Assembly: GCA_964591245.1 (NCBI GenBank)
Contig: CAZPZZ010000030.1
Coordinates: 1-35,842 of the forward strand
Direction: 5' to 3'
Source: CAZPZZ01 sp964591245
GTDB taxonomy: Bacteria; Acidobacteriota; Vicinamibacteria; Vicinamibacterales; UBA8438
DNA: 35,842 bases
Under the pieces are notes generated by a model. It was not told the DNA's origin. It saw only the letters and a program-made list of their open reading frames with translations, and searched no databases. This document shows positions 8,350 to 17,535 of the stretch, piece by piece (the stretch's first letter is position 1; every line of letters begins with the position of its first letter). The position numbers and the translations under genes were made by a program.

Positions 8350-10488
8350 CTACTCACTTGTCAGAAGGCCGAAGGGCTCAAAAACGACCAATTCTGCATC
8401 AGTACCCTCAGCCTCAAATCCGACCAACCCTCCACCTTCAAATTTCAGCCGAGCCACCAGACTGGACGTGTACTGCTGGCTTCTCACCAGACTCAGTTGT
8501 TCCACTGTCAAATCTTCCTCGGAAAGCAGTGTATCGACCAGTGTGAACTCGCCGCCCTCGAACAACTGCAGGGCATCCTCCAGTGTTTGCCGGTACAGGT
8601 TTACCCCTCTCTGCCCTTGCTCCACCATTTGGGTCGAATGCTCAAGCTGTTCACTCACATCCGCTAACGCTTCTCGGATGGACCGTTCAAGGTTCGTTGT
8701 GTCGATCTCGCTCTTCTCTCTCGACGCACGCGCCTGAGTTGCGAGTCCTCGCGCCTTGTTGTTACTAAAGGGAAGCTCGAATGTCAGGGACACACTTGCA
8801 AACGGATTCCACCCGCCGCCGAAGACCCGAGCAAACCCTGATGGCGAGTAGTAATGCGTCGGTGAATCGTTCGTTGACAACGTGCTCACGAGTTCCGTTC
8901 CGGTGGGAGCCTGGCCAGCCATATCAGACAAGAAGAAGGGACTCTGGTACAGGGAGCTCATCCCGACAGACGTCGAAAGGTCGACACGACGTTTCACATC
9001 CGATTCAGCCGCGGCGGCGAACACCCGGGAGGCATTCCGCAAATAGCGCACAGCTTTCAGATCTCGACGGGCCGACACAGCATCGTTACCAGACACCGTA
9101 AACCGCATCAAATTCTGCGAAAACTCAGCAAATGTTTCAGCCGCCAGAGGTGCCTCAGCGAGCGAGTTCAATTCGAGTCCGATAACCTGCGCGAGCCCTA
9201 TTCGCGCAGCCAGGACCGAGAGTTCTTCGTCAAAGACTTCTCCCCGCCGCTGCGCCGCTCGTGCATTGACGCGCCCAATTTCCACCAAGGTCGCGTCTCC
9301 AGCCGCAAAAAGTTGCTCGGTAAGGTCGACCAGCACCTCCTGCCGAACCAATGATTCCTCAAGCAACGTGAGCGTGTCCTGAGCAGCCACGAGATTGAAA
9401 TATGCCAGAACAGTACGAAACACCTGTTCATTCATCACATGACGTAATTGTTCCCGCTGAGCCCGACTGGCCAACTCCGCAAACCGCTCCGGGGCACCCG
9501 CCGACACCCGCCCTCGTCCCTTGGCCAGCGGCACGTTCACCGTCATCGACGCAACACTCGTGAACTGGTCAGAGATCTCCACTCCCCCGAACCGAGGGTC
9601 CTTCGGTTTTCCCTGAAACACTTGTTCGGTGGACTGTAACTGGAAGTTACCGTCGAAACTCAGGCCATTACGTAACGTCTTTGAAATCCCGGCGCTGAAC
9701 GAGAGTGACCGCACAATCCGCTGTGACGGGACCGGCCCGAGACGATCAAATGCAAGACGTGCACGGTCGAACAACGCCTGAGACAACGCAATAGCGTCAT
9801 CCAGGTCGCTGGCAGAACTCTGCGTTCGGCGTTCGTACGCCTTCGACCGGGAACGTCCGCCGCCGCTTGCCACCCCAAGATCCGCAGACAGTCGATGACG
9901 CCGAGGTCCTATTTGCGATGCTCTCGCGGGAGCGCACACTGCATCCGCATCGAGACCAACGGCCCCTGGCCGTTCCTCAATTACACCGGCTCCCCCAAAA
10001 TCAAACGCAGGAGGACAGGTCGGAACCCGCAGAACCATTGCCGAAAACTGTCGTCTGAACTCGCGATTCAGTTGTTCGAACCCAGTGGCCAACGATTGCA
10101 GTTGCAAGCGTTTACCACTTTCATAGGCCCGAAACGAGGGATCAAGCTGGGTCTGGGTTTGAGAGAAGCCTGGGCTCACCGAAAATACTGGATCGAAGTT
10201 TCCCCGAGCCTCCTCGAGTTGACCCAAGGCAAATAGGAGATCCTGCTGACTCGCCCAAATTTCTGGGTTCCGTAGCAAGGTCAAGCGGACCGCTTCCGAC
10301 ACAGTGAGCAAGCGCTCTCCATACGCACGTCCGGCCGGTTGGGCGTTCAGTTCCGACACTGCCACACGAAGCGGGACCTGCGCGAGAAGAGGCGTTTCAC
10401 CGGCGCACGCCGCCAGGACGATGCCCCATTTCGCCGCACCAATGAAGCAACAAACGACTCGGCGGTAGATATCTTTGAAGATCATCAT
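8350..10488 (-). CDS. TolC-family outer-membrane channel protein, long form
   Basis: This 712-residue outer-membrane efflux protein would be an exit duct for the NHLM-type exporter. The mature part opens with LLTVSEAVRLTLLRNPEI, the usual TolC entry helix, and long coiled-coil stretches at about 330-470 and 600-690 match the two alpha-helical hairpins. It is clearly longer than typical TolC proteins. The extra length includes a Pro/Gly/Arg-rich stretch at about 165-235 that is not obviously TolC-like. The N-terminus has a signal peptide; LAAC (Cys28) also resembles a lipobox, but Lys20 interrupts the hydrophobic core, so either a plain signal or a lipoprotein signal is possible. The ATG shares one base with the stop of the upstream TolC gene (TGATG). 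Having two different TolC-like proteins in one operon is unusual; they could be alternative or mixed channel subunits. Confidence 0.88.
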   Translation of the reverse strand: MMIFKDIYRRVVCCFIGAAKWGIVLAACAGETPLLAQVPLRVAVSELNAQPAGRAYGERLLTVSEAVRLTLLRNPEIWASQQDLLFALGQLEEARGNFDPVFSVSPGFSQTQTQLDPSFRAYESGKRLQLQSLATGFEQLNREFRRQFSAMVLRVPTCPPAFDFGGAGVIEERPGAVGLDADAVCAPARASQIGPRRHRLSADLGVASGGGRSRSKAYERRTQSSASDLDDAIALSQALFDRARLAFDRLGPVPSQRIVRSLSFSAGISKTLRNGLSFDGNFQLQSTEQVFQGKPKDPRFGGVEISDQFTSVASMTVNVPLAKGRGRVSAGAPERFAELASRAQREQLRHVMNEQVFRTVLAYFNLVAAQDTLTLLEESLVRQEVLVDLTEQLFAAGDATLVEIGRVNARAAQRRGEVFDEELSVLAARIGLAQVIGLELNSLAEAPLAAETFAEFSQNLMRFTVSGNDAVSARRDLKAVRYLRNASRVFAAAAESDVKRRVDLSTSVGMSSLYQSPFFLSDMAGQAPTGTELVSTLSTNDSPTHYYSPSGFARVFGGGWNPFASVSLTFELPFSNNKARGLATQARASREKSEIDTTNLERSIREALADVSEQLEHSTQMVEQGQRGVNLYRQTLEDALQLFEGGEFTLVDTLLSEEDLTVEQLSLVRSQQYTSSLVARLKFEGGGLVGFEAEGTDAELVVFEPFGLLTSE

Positions 10489-12173
10489 CAGGGCTGAGAC
10501 CTTGAAACGCGAGGAACGGTAACCAAAGACGGCTCGACCACAAGGCTTCCCTCGTTCGTGTAATCCACGAGTGCTCCCGTTTCAAAGCGCAACTCGGCAA
10601 TAAGCGACGCGAGCTCGGCCCTAGCTGCAACGAGGGTAAATCTCGAATCGGTCAACTGCTGCTCCGTCAGGATGGTATCGACCAGCGTGGCCTCACCTGC
10701 GCGGAGACGCTCGACCTCTGCGTCGAGCGTCTCTCGGTAGAAATCAGCCGCGGCCGATGCCTGCTCGACGCGACGCACCGCCTGTTGAACCGATCGGGCC
10801 GCCTGGATGACCGCGAGCTGCACTCGCCGCCGAAGATCCAGCTGACTGATCTCGCGCTGCCGTGCCTCAGCTTCCCGTTGCACCAGCTGCCCCTTGAAAA
10901 AATTGTTCCTGAATGGTCGCGCGTACTCGAGCCCCACACTGACACTCGGGCCAGCCCAGCCGCCGGACGGCTGTGACACCCCCTGTTCAACAAGTGCCGT
11001 GCTGTGCGCGCCGGCGGTGACATCGAGTTGTGGCCGAAGGTTTGTTTCTGCCTGACGTGCCAGGATGAACCCTGATTCCTGACTGGCGACCGCCGCGAGC
11101 AGGTCCTCCCGTCGTTCCAGCGCCATATCAGCCAGGACAATCACGGCATCCGCGTTAAGCAGCTGGAGATCGGGACGGGCGGGAAATCCATCACGAGCCA
11201 GCGGCCACGTAACCTCTCGCTCGCTTACCGCCAGCCCCATCACTTTTGCTAGCTGAGTCCGAGCGTCATACAAACCCAGTGCTGTCTGCTCCAAGCGAGC
11301 ACGCGCCCTAGCCTCACTAGACTGTGTACGAAAGAGATCGCTAGCCGCCAATTGGCCTCCTGCAATCAGCTGCTCAGTTGCCGCCACCAGCATCTCCTGC
11401 AACACCACGGATGCGGCGGCTACCTCACGTGTCTCCTGAGCGCTCCTCAAATCCCAATACGCCAAGACAACACTCAGCGCAGTGACGGCAACCTGATACC
11501 GCTGGGCATGGTCACTTGCTGCGTAATCGAATTGTGCCGCCCGCTCGGCTCCGGCGGTCGCATCGCGACCTCGTCCACGCCCAAGCGGCAACACAGCACT
11601 GAGCCCTGTCTCGAGCGTACGAAGGTCGCCCCCCACTCCCTCACCCAGCGCCACCCCTGTCCCATCCGAAAAACTGGAACTGTCGGATGACGAAGAGAAA
11701 AATGGCGTAACGGAAACCCCAGTACGAAACAGCTTCCCAACCTCGGTATCCAGAGCAAGGGAGGATGACACCTGGTTCACAGCGGATTCACCTGAACCCG
11801 TGAGCCCCGCCCCGGTGAAACTTTGCAGATAGTCCAGTTCAGTGCTGAAAGGATTTTGACTGGTGGGCACGTCCGCCTGTTCATGGTCGAAAAAGCCGTT
11901 GCCGGCCAGTGTGAGATCGAAAACGCCAGTTTGTTCCTGAACAGCCCCCGCTTGGAATTCTCGGGCGGCAATTTCCAGCTTGATGAGAGGATCGTACATT
12001 AGTCCCAGGCGAACAGCCTCATCCACACTGATGCCCTCCGGCGCAAATTCAATCACGGGCGGCTCGTACGCTTGCTGCCCTGCATGAGTCACACGAGGGA
12101 GTAACAGCGCGCCGACGAGGGTGCCCACAACCGCAACCCGATGCCAGTCTCGAGCAAATCTATTAGCGTTCAT
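10488..12173 (-). CDS. TolC-family outer-membrane channel protein
   Basis: This 561-residue outer-membrane efflux protein is the first visible gene of the export operon. The signal peptide ends near THA-GQQ at about residue 31, followed by EGISVDEAVRLGLMYDPLIKLE, the usual first helix of TolC-like proteins. Two long helical hairpins follow, including a segment at about 240-330 rich in Ala, Gln and Glu. A short glycine/serine-rich strand region at about 155-195 probably forms part of the beta barrel. The start is ATG at 12173 with AAGGAAG 5 nt upstream; an earlier in-frame start at 12293 would put a long non-signal stretch first and is less likely. It is homologous in design to its neighbour but diverged and much shorter. 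It may form a homotrimer, or a mixed trimer with that protein. Confidence 0.9.
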   Translation of the reverse strand: MNANRFARDWHRVAVVGTLVGALLLPRVTHAGQQAYEPPVIEFAPEGISVDEAVRLGLMYDPLIKLEIAAREFQAGAVQEQTGVFDLTLAGNGFFDHEQADVPTSQNPFSTELDYLQSFTGAGLTGSGESAVNQVSSSLALDTEVGKLFRTGVSVTPFFSSSSDSSSFSDGTGVALGEGVGGDLRTLETGLSAVLPLGRGRGRDATAGAERAAQFDYAASDHAQRYQVAVTALSVVLAYWDLRSAQETREVAAASVVLQEMLVAATEQLIAGGQLAASDLFRTQSSEARARARLEQTALGLYDARTQLAKVMGLAVSEREVTWPLARDGFPARPDLQLLNADAVIVLADMALERREDLLAAVASQESGFILARQAETNLRPQLDVTAGAHSTALVEQGVSQPSGGWAGPSVSVGLEYARPFRNNFFKGQLVQREAEARQREISQLDLRRRVQLAVIQAARSVQQAVRRVEQASAAADFYRETLDAEVERLRAGEATLVDTILTEQQLTDSRFTLVAARAELASLIAELRFETGALVDYTNEGSLVVEPSLVTVPRVSRSQP

Positions 12174-12499
12174 ACAGCTTCCTTCATCAGAATTTTCACA
12201 AGGCCAACAACGGTCGAAAGATACCGTGCCACGATCAATAGTGGGTCCACTTACACGCCAGCTACCTGCTGTAGCCGAACAGAGCACACACATTCGCCCT
12301 ATTCATTCCCTGGCTACAAATCGCCCACGCGCGGGCTCTGCGTCTTACCCGGACCAAGACGCGCGAGGCAATGTATCGCACAGGCTACCGAGCCGCACCG
12401 GACACCGGGCCGACGCCCCGTCGCCCCAAACACCCGGTTCGAAGACTTCCGCACCACAGAGCGCCCTCCGGAATCAGGCTGCTCTGCACGTTCGTGCAT
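12174..12499. other. Intergenic region upstream of the export operon
   Basis: These 326 bases separate the amidase gene from the first TolC gene, both on the minus strand. Immediately after the amidase stop is a short palindrome TGCACG-TT-CGTGCA (12485-12498). A looser inverted repeat, CAGAGC/GCTCTG, spans 12457-12486, and a GC-rich hairpin-forming stretch lies at 12407-12426. None is followed by a T-run, so termination is possible but not shown. AGTGG-GT-CCACT at 12239-12250 is another small palindrome. I could not find a convincing sigma70 promoter for the export operon, and no small ORF here looks like a GG-leader precursor peptide. Confidence 0.5.
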
Positions 12500-14833
12500 C
12501 TACCGCTCGTCAGGAACTAGACCAAACGCGGAGGGCGGTTTTCGATGCCGTGTAGCCGCCTCGTAGGCAGATGCCACCGTCAGTACGGCTCCCTCGTCAC
12601 CCAACCCCGCCCAAAACATCATGCTGATGGGCAATGGCGTCTCCAGCACCGCTTGTTCGTGACCAGCAACAGCCGTGTAGCGATCCCCCGCCGCCGTCAA
12701 AACAAATCTGGGTTCATACACGATCTGATTGAAGCCGGCGGGAACGACAACTTCCGGCCCCCCCAGCAGCGCGGTGATCGTCTGAGTCGCACCTGACGCA
12801 CCCCGGTCGTTGAGACTCGGCTCACTCGGACCGCCAAGCCGCTGGTGAGGCACCGTATTCTCAGGGTTTACGAGCACGTCGAGTGCGTTCTCTCTCATGA
12901 CCTTGCCCACGACCAATTGCAGCACCTGACGCATCTTCATCCGTTCTGTATTCCCATCCGAACGCAAGTCATCCACTGCCACCCAGTTCTCCGAGCCCGC
13001 TCTCGCTGCATCGGAAAAGTACTTCGTATTGGCGTGCAGGCTTGCCATGTCCGTAACCCTCGCATCCCCTCTCCGAGCAAGATACTGATCAATATGAAAC
13101 GCGAAGCTCCGTGTCGACGGAGCGCGGGTCACGCGACGGAGATTCAAATTGGGCGCAAGCGGAGCCTGGCCCTCTGCGACTTGCACCAGATATTTCCGGC
13201 TGACCACGTTATGCCCCGTTACATCGAACTCAAGAACGCCCGTATTCGTTGTCTTGGAGAAATATTCCGGCATGTGGATTGGTAGAATTTCTGCCAACGC
13301 ATCCTGAAAGGTATAGACCATATTCGGCACAGCGGGATCATCGAGATAAAGTGGATCCACCGACTCAACCAGCGTCGCGCCAAGCCTGTCTCGGAGAATC
13401 GCCTTGATTTCGTGGTCAATCTGATCGCTGATTGCCGCGTCATTGGGACTGTGCTTCACCATATATTCGCGAACGATCCCGATGCGCATTCCCGCCAGGC
13501 GCTTCTCGCCGCCGTCGACCGCCTCCGCGTACCTAGTGAAGCTTTCATATGGAGTTCTTGACGCGAAGCTACCGGATATCGCCGTGTACATGTCTCGTGG
13601 GTCGAAATAACCAAGTTCCGGATCCTTGAGCGCGTCGAGCACGAGCGCTGCATCCCTCACCGTACGACACGTGATTCCAGCACGGTCTACGAGCGGATTC
13701 GAGCCGACCGCCCCACCATAGGGAATAAGCCCTTTCGTTGTCAGCACACTGACAACGCCGTTACGGGACGCTGGCCCTTTGCATGACCCTCCTGTCTGTT
13801 CACAGAATGCACACGTCACGAGATTGGCGGAGACCGCGACGCCGGAGCCCGTGCTCGAGCCTCTCGGCGAGCGCTCGGTATCGTACGGATTACACCCCTG
13901 TCCTCCCCACGTACTCCGTTCCGAATATCCCAGATAGCGCGCTGTCGCGGCGGCGGGACCGCCGGGATTGCCAATACCACCATTGAACTCGGTGGCATTG
14001 GCCTTGGCATAGATAATGGCTCCCTTCGTCCGTAATCGCTCGACGAGCGTTGCGTCTTCGGGTGGCACATCCATAGCAAACCCAATATCCGCCGCGGTCG
14101 TGGTACGCATGTCCTTTGTGTCGTAGACATCCTTGAAGGCCATCGGAATGCAGTACATCGGAAGCTGCACCACATCGGGCGCACTCCCGTACTGCGCATC
14201 CAGTGCTGCGGCCTGTTCAAGCGCGTCTGGGTGCTGTCGAAACGCGTCGCACGACAAGGGACACCCCGCCGGAAGCGCTCCGGTGGTTGGATGCGCATCG
14301 CAGCCACCTTGACAGGTCACCGACCGTTCGCCACGCAAATTGAGCGTGCTCAACGCGTTGAGTTGCCCCGCGTTCGGGACACCGACCACCATACCGAATT
14401 GCGCATGCACGGTCGGATCAGACATCGTGCGTTCCATTCTTCCCAGATCCAGGGGTAATCCGACATATTGGTCGAAGTCTGGGAGAATGCTGGAAACTGG
14501 AACCGTCTCACTGGGAAAACGGACCGCCGAACCAGCGCGGACAGGACCGCTCGCCGGAGCAATGGCCGCGCCATCGAGGGTCACCAATTGCGTGCACGAA
14601 CCGTTGTACACGCGTGCACGGTCGACGTATTCCTGCACGACTCCCCGACACGTCACCTGTCCATTCCCGATGGCTCGATGAATCCCTTCGATGCTGGCTT
14701 CCTCGAGCTGGAATGCCGTTGGCGCGCCTGAACCTCTGTCCTGCGCGAGTGCCGTCCCTGTCCCAGACGCGCAGAGTACGCTCCACAACGCCATGCCACA
14801 TCTGACCGTCCGCCGGAATCGCTTGTAAATCAT
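12500..14833 (-). CDS. Secreted amidase-signature-family hydrolase with Cys-rich segments
   Basis: This 777-residue protein is predicted to hydrolyse an amide bond outside the cytoplasm; the substrate is unknown. A signal peptide (residues 1 to about 30, ending TALA) is followed by a helical EGIHRAIGNG region typical of secreted amidases. The Ser-cisSer-Lys triad is visible: K234 in MAFKDVYD, the cis-Ser in RGSSTGSGV at about 325, and the nucleophile S350 in TGGSCKGPAS. It is longer than usual amidases. Extra elements include a four-cysteine insert (CQGGC to CPLSC, about 168-195) and CAFC just before the nucleophile, suggesting disulfides suited to an exported enzyme. The ATG at 14833 has AGGAG 8 nt upstream. 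It is 157 nt downstream of the M28 peptidase gene on the same strand and could share its transcript. Confidence 0.9.
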   Translation of the reverse strand: MIYKRFRRTVRCGMALWSVLCASGTGTALAQDRGSGAPTAFQLEEASIEGIHRAIGNGQVTCRGVVQEYVDRARVYNGSCTQLVTLDGAAIAPASGPVRAGSAVRFPSETVPVSSILPDFDQYVGLPLDLGRMERTMSDPTVHAQFGMVVGVPNAGQLNALSTLNLRGERSVTCQGGCDAHPTTGALPAGCPLSCDAFRQHPDALEQAAALDAQYGSAPDVVQLPMYCIPMAFKDVYDTKDMRTTTAADIGFAMDVPPEDATLVERLRTKGAIIYAKANATEFNGGIGNPGGPAAATARYLGYSERSTWGGQGCNPYDTERSPRGSSTGSGVAVSANLVTCAFCEQTGGSCKGPASRNGVVSVLTTKGLIPYGGAVGSNPLVDRAGITCRTVRDAALVLDALKDPELGYFDPRDMYTAISGSFASRTPYESFTRYAEAVDGGEKRLAGMRIGIVREYMVKHSPNDAAISDQIDHEIKAILRDRLGATLVESVDPLYLDDPAVPNMVYTFQDALAEILPIHMPEYFSKTTNTGVLEFDVTGHNVVSRKYLVQVAEGQAPLAPNLNLRRVTRAPSTRSFAFHIDQYLARRGDARVTDMASLHANTKYFSDAARAGSENWVAVDDLRSDGNTERMKMRQVLQLVVGKVMRENALDVLVNPENTVPHQRLGGPSEPSLNDRGASGATQTITALLGGPEVVVPAGFNQIVYEPRFVLTAAGDRYTAVAGHEQAVLETPLPISMMFWAGLGDEGAVLTVASAYEAATRHRKPPSAFGLVPDER

Positions 14834-14990
14834 CCTGACGTCTCCTGTCGTTGCAATGCCCTCATCCTCTCGCGCGGACACTCGAGGCAATACCCCCGCG
14901 CTTCCTACGGGTGATTACCGCCCGGCATCAAACACCCGACCATGTGCCACACTGGTGCACAGCCGGTTCACGCAAGAGGTCTTGCCTGCG

Positions 14991-17243
14991 TCACGGAACG
15001 ACCGGAACAAGGATACGGGTCGCCCGCTGGATCTCTGTTGCCACGAGTTCCAACGTCTCGGCGAGTCCTCGAATTTGGCGTTGCGCCTCATCCCAGTTCC
15101 GCTCTTCTATGGCTTCACGAACGCCAGGCAACGTCTTGACTCCATACCCCGTATAGAAACCGGGCGCGTAGATACGGTGCACAAACCATGCTCGCCCGGG
15201 AAGACCATCGGGGTGCGTCATCGCGCGCTCGGTGCGATACAAGATCTCGTCAACTTCTCGTCGCTGGTCCGCCGATAGCTCATCGGCTCCATCCATGCTC
15301 GCGTGCCGTACCATGTCGTGCTCGCGTGCGCGCTCAGCCAGGAGAATCAATGCGTTTTTAATCGGAGCGAAGTTCAGATGGGGCACAGACTCCTTCGCAG
15401 CGGGAGGTAGATACGTCCCGCTGGGGTCCGCCGCCAGTGCAAACCGACCGTCACGTACCAGACGGTTGTGCCGTTTCGTATCGGCCCGCATCGCATTTGC
15501 AAGCGCCATCACTTCATCGGCGTAACCAGCCACCGTCGTCTCAAACGCCGTAAAGTCCCAGGGAAGCAGCTCCGCGTCCGCTAGACGCAGAACCGCCCGC
15601 CCGGCGGTTTGTGCGAGCGCAACACCGTATTCAAACGTTGGATCGACAAAACGGGAGTAGTGATCGTAGGAGTCGTAGATAGAATGATAGGAACCGCCGC
15701 CGCTTTCACCACCAAAACTCAAATTCAGTGAAGCGATTCCCAGGTGCTGGAGAAAGGGCGTGTAATCAGATCCAGATCCAAGCGCACCGATCGCGTGGTC
15801 ACCCGTGGCATCCAAATCGTCGGTGTCCCCTTGGACAAGACGTCGCGCGTGACGTCGTTCGAACGCACTCACCCCCGTCTGCGGGTCGGTAACCTCACGA
15901 GCGATTTCATTGATGAATCGCTGGAGTGTATGTGAACCGGACATATTGAGAAACCCACGACCGTTGCCATCCGTATTGACGTAGGCCACGGCACGCTCTC
16001 TCAACTCATCTGCGTGATGCTCCGCCCACTCGGTCGATCCGAGTAACCCTGGTTCTTCAGCGTCCCAGCCGGCGAAGACAATGGTCCGACGCGGTCGCCA
16101 TCCCGAACGCGCCAGAGCCCCGATCGCCTTGGCCTCGGCCATCAAAATCACCATCCCGCTGATGGGATCAGCGGCGCCATTGACCCAGGCGTCATGGTGA
16201 TTGCCACGTAACACCCACTGATCAGGTCGCTCTCGCCCCTCGAGCCGGGCAATCACGTTGTAGGCTGGCTGGAGATCCCAGCTAAACGCAAGCTGGAGCC
16301 GGACTTCCGCAGGACCAGGCCCAAGGTGGTAGGTCAGCGGGAGCCCGCCCCGCCAGCCGGCGGGCGCCACAGGACCACCGAGTGCCTCCAGCAGGGGCTG
16401 CGCGTCAGCGTAGGAAATGGGCAATACCGGAATCTTGGTCAGCGTTGGTGCGTCGTCAAGAGAAAGCCGGTCGGCCTCTTCAGTCGCACCGATGTTCGGG
16501 GTCAGTGGATCGCCGGGAAAGAGGGGCATATCCGCCACCGAGCCGCGCTGCGCGCCGTCCGCTCGACGATAGGGCCCTTCGGGATACACATCGCCCCGTG
16601 TGTAGCCATCGTCTCGGGGATCGGAATAAATCAGGCACCCAATCGCGCCATGCTCAGCCGCCACCTTTGGCTTGATTCCACGCCAGGAACCGCCATACCG
16701 GACAATGACAATCTTGCCCGTAACATCGATCCCACGGCGTTCAAGCTCTTCGTAGTCTTCCGGAACGCCATAGTTGGCATACACCAACTCCCCCCTGACG
16801 TCGCCGTCAATCGAATACGCGTTATAGGTCGGGAGCTGCTCATCCTTCTGACCAGAGGTGGCATCTTCCTCGAGAGTCGGTTCCTCGAGAGACGCCGTAA
16901 AGCGTGTCGGCGCGACCATCTCCAGACGCCGAAGGGTCGGTATTGGAAACAGGACCTGGTACGTCTCAACGGCAGTCTCGAATCCCCATTCGCGAAACCG
17001 GCCGGCAATGAACTCCGCCACCTCACGACCAAAAGGTGAGCCTACGTGATGTGGACGTGAAGCAAGGTACCGCATCCAGGTGCGGAGATCATCGGGATCG
17101 AGCTCAGCCTCGAATCTCGCTTCGAGGGCCCGATGTACCGCAGACCCTTCTTCCGAAAAGCCCGTGATCGGAGGGTCCTCCGCCTCGAGCCGTCCACCTC
17201 CAACAGTCAAGAAGACCAAGAACAGAATTAGCAGTGTTCGCAT
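14991..17243 (-). CDS. Secreted M28 zinc peptidase, glutamate carboxypeptidase II-like
   Basis: This 750-residue exported exopeptidase resembles the PSMA/GCPII branch of M28: signal peptide (1 to about 19), a split catalytic domain with an inserted protease-associated (PA) domain at about 110-290, the zinc core, and a C-terminal dimerisation-like domain (about 600-750). Zinc ligands are visible as His and Asp in GNHHDAW and NGAADPISG, Glu in DAEEPG, Asp in YVNTDGNG and His in GSYHSIYDS, so the enzyme appears intact. Members cleave C-terminal acidic or other residues from short peptides; the exact specificity here is unknown. The ATG at 17243 has GGAG 7 nt upstream; upstream in-frame starts at 17261 and 17336 lack a better site. 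About 290 bases separate it from murJ, with only an imperfect hairpin (GGAAAGCGG/CCGCTTCC) visible there. The neighbouring exported amidase suggests a peptide or amide scavenging role. Confidence 0.93.
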   Translation of the reverse strand: MRTLLILFLVFLTVGGGRLEAEDPPITGFSEEGSAVHRALEARFEAELDPDDLRTWMRYLASRPHHVGSPFGREVAEFIAGRFREWGFETAVETYQVLFPIPTLRRLEMVAPTRFTASLEEPTLEEDATSGQKDEQLPTYNAYSIDGDVRGELVYANYGVPEDYEELERRGIDVTGKIVIVRYGGSWRGIKPKVAAEHGAIGCLIYSDPRDDGYTRGDVYPEGPYRRADGAQRGSVADMPLFPGDPLTPNIGATEEADRLSLDDAPTLTKIPVLPISYADAQPLLEALGGPVAPAGWRGGLPLTYHLGPGPAEVRLQLAFSWDLQPAYNVIARLEGRERPDQWVLRGNHHDAWVNGAADPISGMVILMAEAKAIGALARSGWRPRRTIVFAGWDAEEPGLLGSTEWAEHHADELRERAVAYVNTDGNGRGFLNMSGSHTLQRFINEIAREVTDPQTGVSAFERRHARRLVQGDTDDLDATGDHAIGALGSGSDYTPFLQHLGIASLNLSFGGESGGGSYHSIYDSYDHYSRFVDPTFEYGVALAQTAGRAVLRLADAELLPWDFTAFETTVAGYADEVMALANAMRADTKRHNRLVRDGRFALAADPSGTYLPPAAKESVPHLNFAPIKNALILLAERAREHDMVRHASMDGADELSADQRREVDEILYRTERAMTHPDGLPGRAWFVHRIYAPGFYTGYGVKTLPGVREAIEERNWDEAQRQIRGLAETLELVATEIQRATRILVPVVP

Positions 17244-17535
17244 CGTGAATCTCCACAACATCGTCCACGAGGAGATCTGAATGCCTCCCCGATCACCCGG
17301 CAGCGGCGACTTCCTCCGACACCGACATGAGAACAACCTTATCCGTGAAGACAGGAGCCTATCTGCCTCCTACTCATGAACCGTCACAACGCTACCGAGG
17401 CGGCTCCCACCTACCCATCGCACCCTATCGCGGAGCACTGGAAAGCGGTCGTCTTTGTTCGTGTCGCCGCTTCCTGCCGCCTCGCCACAGAAGCCACAAA
17501 CTAGCCACATGCGACGGATCACAGGACGCGTCGCC

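Noticed and set aside
12485..12498. TGCACG-TT-CGTGCA palindrome after the amidase stop as an operator or terminator
   Set aside because: Only 6-base arms, no T-run and no nearby promoter; kept only as a note in the spacer entry.
12121..12566. Two overlapping plus-strand frames in the spacer before the TolC genes, considered as precursor-peptide candidates
   Set aside because: Arg/Pro/Thr-rich, no leader or GG site, no ribosome site, and they run into the amidase gene antisense.
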